Assembly (NCBI GenBank): GCA_025603075.1
Contig: MU626390.1
Span: 1-57,109, forward strand
Reading direction: 5' to 3'
Length of the DNA: 57,109 bases
Source of the DNA: Neoconidiobolus thromboides FSU 785
Taxonomy: Eukaryota > Entomophthoromycota > Entomophthoromycetes > Entomophthorales > Neoconidiobolaceae
Every line of letters starts with the position of its first letter. The stretch's first letter is position 1. The notes below the pieces were generated by a model. It had not been told where the DNA came from. It saw nothing but the letters and a program-made list of their open reading frames with translations, and did no database searches. A program made the position numbers and the translations under genes. This document shows positions 13,193-26,463 of this stretch, one piece after another.

Positions 13193-13740
13193 TGTGAAAT
13201 ATCTCTTTATCAGCTCTATAATTGACTATAATATGGGAGTGTTTTTTTTGACTTCATTATTTTTTCCATTTTTCAAGCGCTATTTAAGCGGAAAAGTTGA
13301 TAGTAAAATTCTTAAACACAAAAATACATCCCCATATAATAATCACTTAAGTTGTTGTGTTCTCAAGTTCAAAGACAATTAATCCCATGCTCTTAGCTTC
13401 ATCCCAAAGGATATTATCTTCTCGTTTTGATATTCATGATTGCCAGAGTATAAAAGAGATTTTAGAACATAGTAGCTCGAGGCTTTTTAACTGAATTGTT
13501 CTCCGATATTTTGTACATTTAATAAAGCCACTAAGTTTTCTTAATAGTATTTTATATAGGTTTTACATTAGTACTGTCTATTCTATTTGTCTTACATAGT
13601 CTGTAGCATATCACGTGCTATCATTCATAACTCAAGTCCATCTTAGTCACATAAACTAATATCTTTCGACTTACAGCTAGTCAACCAAGCAATAACTGCT
13701 TTTGACTCCAATCACTGAGTAACCAGATTTCACATAGCTA
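13193..13740. repeat. Dispersed repeat, copy R1 (interrupted by MITE copy 3)
   Basis: About 445 bp once the MITE is excluded. It is recognisably collinear with 56251-56695: shared blocks include TCAGCT.TAT.ATTGA.TATAA, TTTTGATATT.ATG, AGTATTTTATATA, TCTATTTGT.TTACATA and AACTGC.TTT.ACTCCAAT.ACTGA. Reading the minus strand gives broken peptide strings (SVIGVK..SYCL in both copies), so it may be a decayed coding element. I do not recognise the family. Point differences and small indels suggest old copies. Confidence 0.75.
13234..13334 (+). mobile_element. MITE copy 3 (orientation A), inserted in repeat R1
   Basis: 101 bp, TGGGAGTG...CATCCCCA, flanked by TA at 13232-13233 and 13335-13336. The uninterrupted counterpart of its host repeat is at 56282-56301, so both insertion and TA duplication can be read by comparison. 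Confidence 0.92.
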
Positions 13741-13973
13741 AGCTAATAAATAGTTGAAAAGCAAATAATCATAATAATAAACAACAAATATCCTTATATC
13801 CTTATATCGCTTATGTTATATAAAAATAGTTAATCATAATTTTAAAACTAATTATTACTTCGTATACAGCTATTTGTTTATTTATTTAATGGCAAATCTA
13901 AAATATTAGCTATATAGCAGTCAGTAATAAATATTTTTCAATAAATCTTTATAAATATATATACCTATTTATA

Positions 13974-14071
13974 TGTGGGAGTGTTTTTTTTCATTGTTTT
14001 TTCCATCTTTTAAGCGCTATTTGAGCCGAAACATTGTTAGTGAAATTCTTAAACATAAAAATACATTCCTA
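13974..14071 (+). mobile_element. MITE copy 4 (orientation A), diverged
   Basis: Left end altered (ATATGTGGGAGTG), inner TTTCCATCTTTTAAGCGCTATTTGAG core intact, right end ACATTCCTATA. Ends are approximate. Forms an inverted pair with copy 5. Confidence 0.78.
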
Positions 14072-14106
14072 TATTATAATTTTGATTAACATTAATATAT
14101 AAGTTA

Positions 14107-14207
14107 TGGGGATGTATTTTTGTGTTTAAGAATTTTGCTAACAACTTTTCCACTCAAATAGTGCTTAAAAGATAGAAAAAGTAATGAAGCCAAAAAAAAC
14201 ACCCCCT
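14107..14207 (-). mobile_element. MITE copy 5 (orientation B)
   Basis: TGGGGATGTATTTTTGTG...AAACACCCCCT, with TA at 14105-14106 and 14208-14209. Inverted relative to copy 4, 35 bp away. Confidence 0.85.
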
Positions 14208-14865
14208 TATATTAGTAAAATATTTACTAATATAGCAATTTCTATTAAATTTAGTAAAAATTGTGCCAACTTGTAATATAAATTATAATAAAATAATTTA
14301 GAACTATTCAATATTTTTGTTTTTTAATAATAAAAAATTGTTTTTATAAAATTTTAAGCAAACTTTCTAAAACATAAAACTTCTAAAAGCTAGATAGAAA
14401 TATGGAGTCAATTTAAACATTTTAATATAAAATATTATATATATAATATAATAAGAGTTATGTTTTTATATTATGATTATCAAATACAAACATTCAAATA
14501 CAAAAATAACGTTTTTATAATTAAAAAACAAAAATTTCTATAAATATAAACAAAAAATTAAATTGTTCTATCATTGGAAATTTTTTTAATTAGTAATAGA
14601 AATTAATAGGTAAGTTTATTGATTTTTAGAAACTTCGAAATTTTAGTTCAGTTTTAAATTTAGATAAAAAAATTTCTAGTTAAGATTAATTATATATTAT
14701 TTTAAAGCATAGCAGATATAACTATGATAGATTAAAACTTAATTTATTACAATTATTAGCAATAGAGTATTTTTAACTTATTTTAAACATCCGCTATATT
14801 AGTTATCTTTTGACTTTTTAAGATATTTAAATAATATAATAAGTAGTTTTATATATATTACTATA

Positions 14866-14964
14866 TGGGGATGTATTTTTGTTTACGAATTTTATTAACA
14901 ATGTTTCGGCTCAAATAGTGCTTAAAAGGTGGAAAAAGTAATGAAATCAAAAAAATTATCCCCA
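14866..14964 (-). mobile_element. MITE copy 6 (orientation B)
   Basis: Well-kept copy: TGGGGATGTATTTTTG...TTATCCCCA, flanked by TA at 14864-14865 and 14965-14966. Confidence 0.9.
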
Positions 14965-15751
14965 TATAGTAATATTTAACTCAGTTTATTATTCAAATTT
15001 TAAATGCTTAAAACGTAAATATTAAAAACTTTTTCAAGTGAAATAAAAGCTTTATAATATATTCTAATTTCTCTATGATTTTTTAAATTTTGAACTTTTG
15101 TTATAGTTAATATTGCCTTAAAGCATATTTGAAAAAGAAACAAGAAATATTTTTCAAGTTATACCCTCTGATTACTACATAAACACTGATTTTATGTATT
15201 GTTTTATAACAATACAAGATTAAATAGGTTATAGTTTTTATAGTTGAGATTTCGGGAATTATTTTGAAAAGCTTCCACAGCTAATAATTTCCTAGTTTCG
15301 CTTCAAACTACTTTCTAAATTACCTTAAATCAGTTTGTTCAGAAACCTTCCTATTATTATTTGACTTTAGAACTCGTTTTTATCTTAACTAAATAAGACA
15401 CCTGATGTCAATCTTTCAAGAATTTCGAATAAATAGAAGTTTTTAGCAATTATATATTGCTATTTGTCTTATTTAATATAATTTTTATATTAAAAAATAC
15501 ATAGTATATTTGAGGAACATATGGTGCTAGTTTTTAATGAATTTAATTCATATAACAAAACCATAGCTCAATAATATAATAGATTATCTAATTAACTTAC
15601 TATCTATTGGAACTTAAACTAATCATAAACATAGTCAGAGATAACATTTAATTAGTCCATCTGATTAATTTAAGCATACTTTCAAATAATAATATCGATT
15701 AATTTTAGTATTTTATATCTATAAACAATAATGTAAATGAAATAAGATCAA

Positions 15752-16807
15752 TTATTCTGGTACATGAGAGAAGAGATAAGAGATGGACTCTCCATTGTGA
15801 GTACGACGAATAGCTTCGGCCAAAGTAGCAGAAATATCAATAAAATCAAGTTTAGGACAAATCTCTAATTTATCCTCATGTGGAATAGTGTTGGTAACTA
15901 CTACTTTAGTTAACATTGAATCGTTAATTACCTTGATTGCTTTTCCAGATAATATACCATGGGTAACAATGGCATAAACTTCTTTAGCTCCATTTTCAAC
16001 TAAAGTTTTGGCTGCCAATCCTAAAGTACCACAAGTATCTGCCATATCGTCAACGAGAATAGCAATTTTATCTTTAACATCTCCAACCAAAACCATACGA
16101 GATACTTCGTTAGCCTTCTTACGCTCCTTATGGATAAGAGCGAAATCTAAGTCTAGACGATCAGCAATGGCAGTAGCTCTATCAAAAATTATATTTTGTA
16201 TAAATAATTAAATGCTATTATACCTTTTAGCACCACCAGCATCCGGGGATACAATAATGGCGTTTTTCCACTCAGGAATGTTTTCTCTAATGTATTTAAG
16301 AGTTGAAGGTTCAGCATAAAGGTTATCGACAGGGATGTTAAAAAAACCTTGGATTTGGGAAGCGTGAAGGTCCATAGTAATTACATGGTTAGCCCCAGCA
16401 ACAGTAAGCATATTAGCAATGAGCTTTGCAGATATAGGTGCGCGGGACTTATCCTTTTTATCTTGTCTTGCATAAGGGAAACAAGGAATGACGGCTGTGA
16501 TACGACGAGCAGAAGCCGTTTTACAAGCGTTAATCATGATCAAAAGTTCCATAAGATTATCATTGATCTCACCACATCCAGATTGAATAATAAAAACATC
16601 TTCATCACGTACCGACTCACCAATGGTTACTGAAGTTTCTTGGTTTGAAAACTTGCGTACATTAGATTTTGCTACTTGAACACCAATGCGTCTATAAAAT
16701 AAGTTTTAATTTTTATTAAGAAATTAATAGTAAACTAACTTTGCAATGAGGTTTGCTAATTCGGGGTGTGAGTTACCAGCAAAGATTTTAATCGAGTTGG
16801 AAGACAT
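15752..16807 (-). CDS. PRS: Ribose-phosphate pyrophosphokinase (PRPP synthetase)
   Basis: Makes PRPP from ribose 5-phosphate and ATP for nucleotide, His and Trp synthesis; cytosolic. Start ATG at 16807; exons 16740-16807, 16224-16691 and 15752-16178, giving 320 aa. That is close to the 318-aa human enzymes, so it lacks the long insert found in yeast Prs1 and Prs5. Seen directly: [18 protein letters not shown] at the start, the ATP/flexible loop region [79 protein letters not shown], the PRPP-binding motif [13 protein letters not shown], and the C-terminal [18 protein letters not shown]. Intron donors are GTTAGT and GTATAA. It is convergent with SEC1 across 3.7 kb of repeats. Several PRS paralogs may exist, so the exact number is not assigned. 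Confidence 0.96.
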
Positions 16808-18214
16808 TGAATTGATAGGATTAATGAGATTGTCTAATAATAAAGATTAAAGATATGAATATTCTGTACTTTAATATTAGTGAAAATAATTATTGCTAAA
16901 TTTCAACCAATTAAACAAAATGTTTCAACTTTATGTCAAGTTGACAAATACCCATTTGATAGCTAAAGTGGTTAAAATTTATTTAGTAAATTATATGAGG
17001 GTTTTGAGGTAAATATTTCCTAGAGTAACATTTACAACTTATAGATGAATGAATTTGGTACTATCTACCATATAGTATATATCAGATCACTATCAGCTTT
17101 ATATCTGAGCACTTTTTCGGCGAGATATTATTTATATACTGTATCTTTAAAGTCAATATTTGCTATGATATAATTTTTAAGAATAAAATTTTGTGCTAAA
17201 CAAAAAATTCCTAAAAATTCCTAAAAATTGACTTGAAATCCAAGTAAAAAAAACATCAAAACTTAAAATAAGCCTTAGAATAAAATTCAATATCATATCA
17301 TATTTGATGAATGAAATTTAATTCACAGTAGTTACTAGTGCTTTCAATATATTAAAACATTCATCACTAACCATATCGTTGCTTAAAAGTTTATGTACAC
17401 TATTTACCATAAGGACTTACACTTATTCTCAAAAGCTTATATATCTTCAAGTCGCTTTATTGACTTATATGTTAACAATTAACAGTCAATCCGTAATATA
17501 TTGCCACAAACTTTGAAAGTTAGACTTGACAAATATTCAAACACTTTTAATAGCAGTAAATCATTAGCAGTAGATAAATGTAAGGTACTTTCTGATGTTA
17601 CTTATACAGGAAAGTGAAATTTAGCTGTAAGGTTCAGTTTTGTTGGCAATGTAGCTGTTATAACTGTATTGTAACTTAAATTGCAGTAATTTTTAGATCT
17701 AGCTATTTATTCATATGGCTTTTTTAACCAAAAAATTAAACTTTAGTAAAAAAATATTCTTAAATAAACAGCTAATTAGGCCATTGACAGATTTCTAATA
17801 GATGTATTCAACTAATTATTAAATTATTCCATGAAATAGAAGCATATTTAATTGGCTTAGCTTTGAATTAAAATGATTTCTTTATTCTTTATTTGCTGCA
17901 TAAATCTTATAATCCAATCAAAAATGAGAAACTTAATTTGAATGAAGCTAAGTTCTAGAGAGCGAATAAGGGTAGGTCAGTACTCAAAGAGACATTGTTT
18001 CCTCATCAATAAGTATAAAAGGCGAAAAATGATAAAATCTTAAAACCCCTATACATAGCGGGTAGTACTACTACTACTTAGGACCCCTTATTCTAGGACA
18101 TCAAATACAATATTAAAACAAAACACTAGTTTTAGTTTATTTCGTTTTACTACTCAAGCTTTAGTTAACTATTGTTATTACTTAAAACACTTATATTTAA
18201 TTAAGAATTAAGAA
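16808..18214. other. Divergent intergenic spacer
   Basis: 1.4 kb between PRS and MOT1. No ORF, tRNA or MITE copy seen. TATAAAAGG at 18014-18022 is a possible TATA element for MOT1, about 200 nt before its ATG (weak). Confidence 0.35.
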
Positions 18215-21200
18215 ATGGCTTCAAGGTAGTTTATAAATATCTGATATTTAATATGTCTAATCATAATTAAAGATTAGAACGCTTAATCCTACTGCTTGAT
18301 ACTGGTTCTGCCTCTGGTGTCAGAACAACTGCGGCTAACCAGTTGGGAGATATCATGAAACAGCATCCAGGAGAGTTAAAAAATTTATTGGGAAGGGTAG
18401 GATCATAATTGTCTATAAAACTTAAGCTAATAATTTAAGGTATCTGTTCATTTAAGATCTTCAACTTGGGAAACTAGAATTGCTGCAGGACAAGCGATTG
18501 GGGCAATTGCTAAAAATGCTTCAACTTGGGATCCTGATGTCAAAATAGAAGGTTTAATCTATTATAAATTATCAAATGGTTTGTAACATTTTAAATAGAT
18601 ATGCCTCCTCCAGAAGCAGTTACAAAATCTGTTTTGACGTTCAAAGAGTTTGATATATTAAATGTGATGAAAAAAGGAAAGAAATTACTCGCTTCAGCTG
18701 GAATTGTATTTTATTTTTAACATTTGTAATTAAATAACTAAAAACATAAAAGGAATATGACTTAGATATGTCCAACCTAGCTCCAAATGAACGTATGGAA
18801 CATTTAAAGAAAAATTTAAAAAAGAACCTAGGAATTGGATCGGATTTTATAGAAGGTTAATAAATAATATTATAGTTTTACATTTTCTCACTTTCAAATA
18901 GATGACTTTTTGGATGACATTGATACAACAGTTAAAGCTGAAATTCAACCACCTAGAGCTCCTTCTCCAAAAGAAGAAATAGACATGTCAGCACTAAGTG
19001 CACGTGAAAGAAATCGATTAAAGAGAAAAAATAAAAAAGAAGCTAAAGATAAAATACTTGAATCGAGAAAACGTATTCAAGCTCCCCAAAAGCGTGCAAC
19101 TGTTGACTCCCAGATTAAGCAAACTTCTTCGAACGCTGGTGATGATATTAATAATGGTAAAGTTATAGTAGAATCAAAAGTTTCTATGGAAATTGTAGAG
19201 GACCCAAGAGAGTGGCCATTTGAAGAATTCTGTGAAACTTTGTGCATAGATTTATTTGACCCTAATTGGGTTGTGCGTCATGGTGCTGCTATTGGGCTTC
19301 GTGAGATCTTAAAATATCATGGAAAGGATGCAGGGAAAATCGCAGGGTTATCTAAAGACAAAAATGATATATTACATGAGGAATGGTTGGAAGACGTTTG
19401 CATTAGATTATTATGTGTCTTTGCTCTTGACCGTTTTGGGGATTTCGTTTCAGATTCCGTTGTAGCACCTGTTAGAGAAACTTGTTCCCAAACCCTTGGA
19501 ACTTTAATTCAATACCTCCCACCAGAGCTTGTATTCAAAACGCAAACTGGCCTTTTAAACCTTGTAGCCCAAGGCCAAGATTTAAATAAAACGAATGCAC
19601 AAGATGGGCTATCCATTACTCAATGGGAATCCAGGCATGCTGGCTTATTAGGACTAAAATATTTAATTGCAGTCCGAACTGATCTTGTTGAACCCTTATT
19701 AAAGGTAACAATAGATGCAATCATATTTTGTTTAGATGATGGGGATGATGATGTTAGGGGAGTTTCCGCAGCTTCGATTCTACCAGTAACTGAACAGTTT
19801 GTAAATTTAATGCCAGATAAAGCAATTAAAGTCGCTACTATATTATGGTTAAATTTGAAAGACGCAAAAGATGATTTATCTGCTTCAACTAGTAGCGTTA
19901 TGGATCTTTTAGCTCGCCTCTTTTCTTATCCTAAAATCCTTCAATCATTCCAAGATTTATCTAAAGAAAATAATACCTTTGCCCTAGCTAATTTGGTTCC
20001 AGTACTTTTCCCATTTTTCAGGCATACGATTTCTTCAGTTAGATTGGCAGTTTTGGATACCCTTCAACTTTTCCTCGATGCGGATCAAGATTGTAGATGG
20101 GTCGACGATCGTGTTTTCAAACTTGTGTTCCAAAACATTTTGTTTGAAGAAAAAGAAAAAACATTGGATCGATCTGAAGTTTTATGGAAAATGATTATGG
20201 AAAAAATTAAGCTTAATCCAACCTCATTTTATCCAATTATTAGAGATTGCGTTCCAAAGTGGTTCCTTATTTTAATGACGCCACTAGGCACTCAAATTGA
20301 TTTAAGCCTTATATTCCTTCCAAAACCAGGATCGAACCTCGGTGATAAACAGGGACCTGGGTCAACGCATAATGTTGATTCCGGGATGCTTTCTCAAGAT
20401 TTTGCCTTGATTTCTAAAGATAAAGTATTACTTAATCGTTTACGTGGTGCTAAAGCTTTAGGGACATTAATGAAAGTACTTCCAACAGATGAAATTGCTT
20501 TATTGTTCGATGGCTCTCTGGGATTCTACATACAATCAGCTTGGGGGATGCATCAACATTTATCTGCAGCAATAATTGAAGAATGGTTTATAGAAAATCA
20601 AACTATCGTAAATGGCTCACCTATCAAAGAATCACTATCCAAGATGCTTGTAGACCAACTTGAGCTCAGTAATAAAATTACATTAATTGAATGTATTCCA
20701 CATTTAAGACAACTTCGCTCTGAGCTGCTTGCGCTTTTGAATACTGCAACAATGGAAGGAGGTGTTGATCCTACTATTATACCTGCTCTTCCTAGCTACG
20801 TTGAAGGGGAAGCTCAAAACAATTTTACAATTGATGTTTGTAGATACTTTGTAACACAAATATATGATCAAATTATCCTTTCTGCTAACAAAAATTCAAT
20901 AAGCAACTTAGAGGATAGAAAGAAGAGAGTGTTGATTGCCATGGGGGCGTACGAAGATTTTGTTTTTGGAATAAAAACACAAGTAACATCCGCTATCTCT
21001 TGCGCTGTAACTACTTTAGAAATACTTCCACCTAAACTTTCCCCCATTATTACATCTATGATGAATTCAATTAAAAAAGAGCCAAACCAGGAATTACAAA
21101 TACGCTCTTCTATTGGCTTAAGTAGATTAATCTACCTTTTGTCAATTATCAACCCCAAAATTAACCCAACTAATAAAATAGTGCGTAATCTATGCACATT

Positions 21201-23898
21201 CATTTGCTCAGACACTTCAGTTACTCCACGTGTGCGAGATAATCTTACAAAAGAAGAGATCTATTCGCTTTCAGTTGTACAAGGCCCAATCGTGAGGGGA
21301 AGAGGCAGGCCATGTATCAATATAGGACAATCTGACCCTAATAATAGCCTTGATTCTAAATTTGTAAGAAGAGGATCTGAGCTTTGCCTTGAACAGTTTT
21401 GTAAAAGCTTTGGGCCTAAACTCTTTGAAAAAGTTCCAAAGCTCTGGGAGCTCATGTTTTCAAGACTTCAAGGTTTAATGGAAAGTGATAAAGATGTATT
21501 TTATGATACTTTAGAAAGGGACCTTGACTTAGCTGAAGATATAGTAGACGGTCTTCATATTTTATCAACAGTCGTACATTATTTAGATGCTTCTCTGTTA
21601 GAAGAGATTAGGCCTACTATCCCTTGGGTTCTAAGATGCTTACAAAGCCCTTATTCTGTTATTCGCCATATGGCTGCAAAATGTTTTTCAGTGTTATGTG
21701 ATGTCCTTTTATCCCCATGTATGCAAGCTCTCGTTTCTACTGGCCTTCCGCTTTTGATGGATCATTCGAATGTTATAAATAGACAAGGATTTGCCGAAGC
21801 TATTTATTTTACTGTGCAAACATTAGAGACTAAAATTTTACCTTATGTGATATTTTTAGTTGTTCCTATTTTAGGGCGCATGAGTGATAATGATGATCAT
21901 GTTAGACTTGTTGCTTCAAATTGTTTTGCTCTTTTAATCAACTTGATTCCACTAGAATCTGGAATGCCAGATCCTGAGGATTTCCCTATTGAACTTATAG
22001 AACAACGTTCGTCTGAAAGAAAATTCATAAACCAACTATTAGATGCTAAACAACTTGAGTCTTTTGATATACCAATCAAAATCAATGCTGAGCTTCGAAG
22101 TTATCAGCAAGAAGGTGTTAATTGGCTTGCGTTTTTAAATCGTTATCAGCTTCATGGTATACTTTGTGATGATATGGGTCTAGGAAAAACACTTCAATCG
22201 ATTTGTATGTTAGCAAGTGATCAATATACAAGGGCGGCTTTATTTAAAAAGACCAATAACCCAGATCAAAAGCACCTACCTTCTTTAGTAATTTGCCCAA
22301 CAACTTTGATTCCACATTGGTATCATGAAATTAACACATATACTACAAATCTTAGGCCATTGTGCTATAGTGGAGTTTTATTTGAAAGAAGAAGAATTGC
22401 ACACTTAATTCCACAGCGCGATGTTGTTATAATGTCTTATGAGATTATACGCAATGATATTGAGGAATTATCGAAATATCATTGGAATTATTGTATTTTA
22501 GATGAAGGCCATATTATTAAGAATGGCAAAACTAAAATTACCAAAGCTATTAAACAAATAAAGGCAAATCACCGTTTGATTTTGTCTGGTACCCCTATTC
22601 AAAACAACGTACTAGAATTATGGTCTTTATTTGATTTCTTAATGCCAGGATTTTTGGGTACTGAAAAGTCTTTTAATGAAATGTATTCCAAGCCTATTTT
22701 GGCTTCTAGAGAAGCAAAAAGCTCATCAAAAGAGCAAGAAGCAGGCGCCTTAGCACTTGAAGCACTTCATAAACAGGTTTTGCCTTTCTTACTTCGACGC
22801 CTTAAAGAAGATGTTTTGGATGATCTTCCACCTAAAATCATTCAAGATTATTATTGTGATCTTGGTGAGGTTCAAAAACAACTTTATGACGACTTTTCAA
22901 AGAGCCAAAACCAAGGAAGTGTTTCTGTTATTGACGATGACCAAAATGAAGGAAATCAACCAGAGAAAAAGACGCATATTTTCCAAGCATTACAATATAT
23001 TCGTAAACTTTGTAATCACCCATTGTTGGCCTTAACTCCTAAGCATCCACAATATAATAACATCATGTCCAAAGTAGGTGATATTTCGCATTTGCATGAT
23101 TTAGTACATGCACCAAAATTATTGGCTTTAAAGTAAGTATATTATATCTTTTGAATCAACTCATTTACAATTAATCATAGGCAACTATTAAACGACTGTG
23201 GGATTGGTTTACAAGGTGAAAATACTGAAGAACAAATTGTTTCAGGGGCAGTTTCGCAACATCGCGCATTGATATTTTTCCAACATAAAGTTATGTTGGA
23301 GCTAGTTGAAAAAGATTTGTTGCATAGACATTTGCCAAATGTAACTTACCTTAAGATAGATGGTGGAATAGAAGCTTCTAAAAGACATAATATAGTTGTG
23401 GAGTTTAATCAAGATCCTTCAATTGATCTGTTGCTTCTCACTACCCATGTTGGTGGTTTAGGTTTAAATTTAACAGGTGCTGATACTGTAATATTTGTTG
23501 AGCATGATTGGAATCCAATGAAAGATATGCAAGCTATGGACCGTGCACATAGAATTGGACAAAAAAAAGTGGTCAACGTTTACCGACTTATTACTAGAGA
23601 TACTTTAGAAGAAAAGATTATGGGGCTACAAAGGTTCAAACTTAATATAGCCAACTCAGTTGTAAATCAACAGAACTCCGGCCTGGGATCTATGAACACT
23701 AATCAACTGTTTGATCTTTTCTCTGCTCCCACTACTAACCCATTGGAAATCAAAGATGAACCAAACCAAGAAAGCACCAACACAGGCGTACCTGGAGCTA
23801 AGGTCCTCGAAGGTTTAGAAAAGTTATGGGATGAGAAGCAGTATGAAGAAGAGTTTGATTTAGATAATTTTATTTCAGGATTAAAGCCAAAACAGTAA
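18215..23898 (+). CDS. MOT1: MOT1/BTAF1, Swi2/Snf2 ATPase that removes TBP from DNA
   Basis: Nuclear global transcription regulator that uses ATP to dissociate TATA-binding protein from promoters. Seven exons: 18215-18225, 18273-18396, 18440-18551, 18599-18705, 18753-18855, 18902-23132 and 23181-23898, giving 1801 aa (yeast Mot1 is 1867). The first coding exon is only 11 nt; it gives MASR joined to LERLILLLDTGS, the conserved Mot1 start. HEAT-like repeats fill the N-terminal two thirds. The C-terminal ATPase begins at ELRSYQQEGVNWLAFL and shows Walker A DDMGLGKT (Gly1247-Lys1248-Thr1249), Walker B DEGH (1353-1356), LSGTPIQNN, LRRLKEDVLDDLPPKI, SQHRALIFFQHKVM and the helicase C motif DRAHRIGQKKVVNVYRL. 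The Mot1 bridge SPK-like segment HAPKLLALKQLLNDCGIG spans the last intron. All catalytic motifs are intact. Confidence 0.97.
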
Positions 23899-24036
23899 AC
23901 TTTTGATCCCAGATTATATCATACTGTTGATGTTTAAAATAAATATTTAAAGTGCTTTAGACTATCATTTTTTATTTTACTATTATAAACTTGATAATCT
24001 CAGTTACTTCTGTATTCAATAGTTTTTTTTACCATA

Positions 24037-24137
24037 TGGTGATGTTTTTTTTGACTTCATTATTTTTTCCATCTTTCAAGCGCTATTTGAGTGAAAAAAT
24101 TGTTAGTAAAATTCCTAAACATAAAAATACATCCCCA
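24037..24137 (+). mobile_element. MITE copy 7 (orientation A)
   Basis: TGGTGATGTTTTTTTTGAC...ACATCCCCA, flanked by TA at 24035-24036 and 24138-24139; 101 bp. Inverted partner of copy 8. Confidence 0.88.
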
Positions 24138-24189
24138 TATTGAGGTACACAAAAAACACTTAATCAATGTTACAGTAAAATATGAAATA

Positions 24190-24285
24190 TGGGGATGTAT
24201 TTTTATGTTTAGGAATTTTATTAACAATTTTTTCACTCAAATAGCGTTTAAAAGATAGAAAAAGTGACGAAAAAAAGTATCTTCA
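24190..24285 (-). mobile_element. MITE copy 8 (orientation B)
   Basis: TGGGGATGTATTTTTATG...GTATCTTCA, with TA at 24188-24189 and 24286-24287. Lies 52 bp after copy 7 in opposite orientation; slightly shortened near its right end. Confidence 0.85.
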
Positions 24286-24314
24286 TATATAAATAGTTAA
24301 TTCATTTGTAAAAA

Positions 24315-24414
24315 TGGGGATGTATTTTTGTGTTTAAGAACTTTACTAATAAATTTTCCGCTTAAATAGCGCTTAAAAATGGAAAAAATAATGAAGTCAA
24401 AAAAAACACTCCCA
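24315..24414 (-). mobile_element. MITE copy 9 (orientation B)
   Basis: TGGGGATGTATTTTTGTG...AACACTCCCA. Flanks read AA on both sides rather than TA, either by mutation or a different target. Confidence 0.83.
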
Positions 24415-25058
24415 AATGCTTATTTGAAAAGTGTTAAGCTAAAATAAATGTTATTACTATAATACATGAGATTAAATGAAAATATACAAAATTATTTGAT
24501 AAAATTATTTGATAAAGTAAATACAATAATATCAAAACTGGCTAAAAAAATATTTAATAAAATATAGTAACTGATAAAAGACTGTCTGTGGTAATCATAT
24601 TTCTAATTCCAAGGAAAATGATTTTATTCTAAAATATTAGCCATTTTTTAAAATATATTCACTTTTCTGCATTAAAAAATACATACTTTAAATAAAAATA
24701 AAGATGAAGTTACTCATATGTAAAGTAGCAGAACCTATAAAAACTATACAAGTCTTTATCACCTAAATATTTAATATTTTTATTGAACATAAATTTACGC
24801 ATCTAATAATATATTCGTAGATAGGCAATAAAAACGAAAATTGTCAGCCAAAATTTGTAGCTTAATTTAGAAAATTTATAAGATATTTGTAAAGTAGTGC
24901 GATTTTCTGGACTAAAATTATATGCAAAGTCGTTGATTGCAATACCAAATATTTCTTGTGTCTAAAAGTGAGATAATTTTCCTGTAAAAATTGAACTGTA
25001 GCAATTCTATACTCTTAATAGAGTGGATCTGCCCAAAAAGAAATTGCTTTGGAAAATA

Positions 25059-25157
25059 TGGGGATGTATTTTTGTGTTTAAAAATTTTATTACCAATTTT
25101 TCCGCTCAAATAGTGGTTAAAAGATGGAAAAAGTGATAAAGCCAAAAAAGATGCCCT
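25059..25157 (-). mobile_element. MITE copy 10 (orientation B)
   Basis: TGGGGATGTATTTTTGTG...AGATGCCCT, with TA at 25057-25058 and 25158-25159. Confidence 0.85.
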
Positions 25158-25704
25158 TATATCTTGTGTTATAAAATTTAGTACCTCTGCCAAAATCAGC
25201 CAATGTTTCATATAAAACTGGAAATCCCTTCAATGAATTACAAGTTCCTTAGTATTAGAACTAATAAAAACAATCACAATTTATATATAATAATAGTATC
25301 AGAGATTATATAGCTGAATATTTTACTTACTAAAGTAATACATTATTTCATATTAGGATCATAATCCAACAAATGGGAATTATAACAATAAATTATAATT
25401 TTAGATAATCGTTAATTTGTTTTAGTATGTGGATGTGAGCAAATTATAGTTGTCATATAAACGATTCTCGATATATTATTGGCTATTTTGATCTAACTAA
25501 TCTTGATAATCTATTGAATTTCTTAGATAAATCAACCAATCAATAAGATCTTTTAATCTTAAATCTTTGATAAAACGAAATAATCTAAGCGAAGATTTAA
25601 ACTTTTAGTTGAAATAGTAAAATTGTAGTTAAAAGGTAATTAATAGCAGTGATCATATTAATAATTTAGCTGATTTAAAAATTAGATACAACACATTAGC
25701 TAAA

Positions 25705-26463
<759 letters not shown>

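Larger units (their letters stand above)
12075..15751. other. Gene-poor, MITE-rich tract
   Basis: 3.7 kb between the convergent SEC1 and PRS genes with no supported gene. It holds five MITE copies (13010-13106, 13234-13334, 13974-14071, 14107-14207, 14866-14964) and one copy of a dispersed repeat (13193-13740). The rest is AT-rich DNA with no recognisable coding signal. Confidence 0.5.
23899..25704. other. Gene-poor spacer with a MITE cluster
   Basis: 1.8 kb between MOT1 and NDUFS8. It contains MITE copies 7, 8 and 9 within 380 bp and copy 10 further right. The minus-strand open frame 24918-25211 runs through copy 10 and is not accepted. The rest is AT-rich with nothing recognised. Confidence 0.5.

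Noticed and set aside
24918-25211. 97-codon minus-strand open frame
   Set aside because: It runs straight through MITE copy 10; similar 'proteins' (LFPSF..YLSGK) arise wherever a MITE is read in that frame, as at 8000-8227 and 13194-13382.
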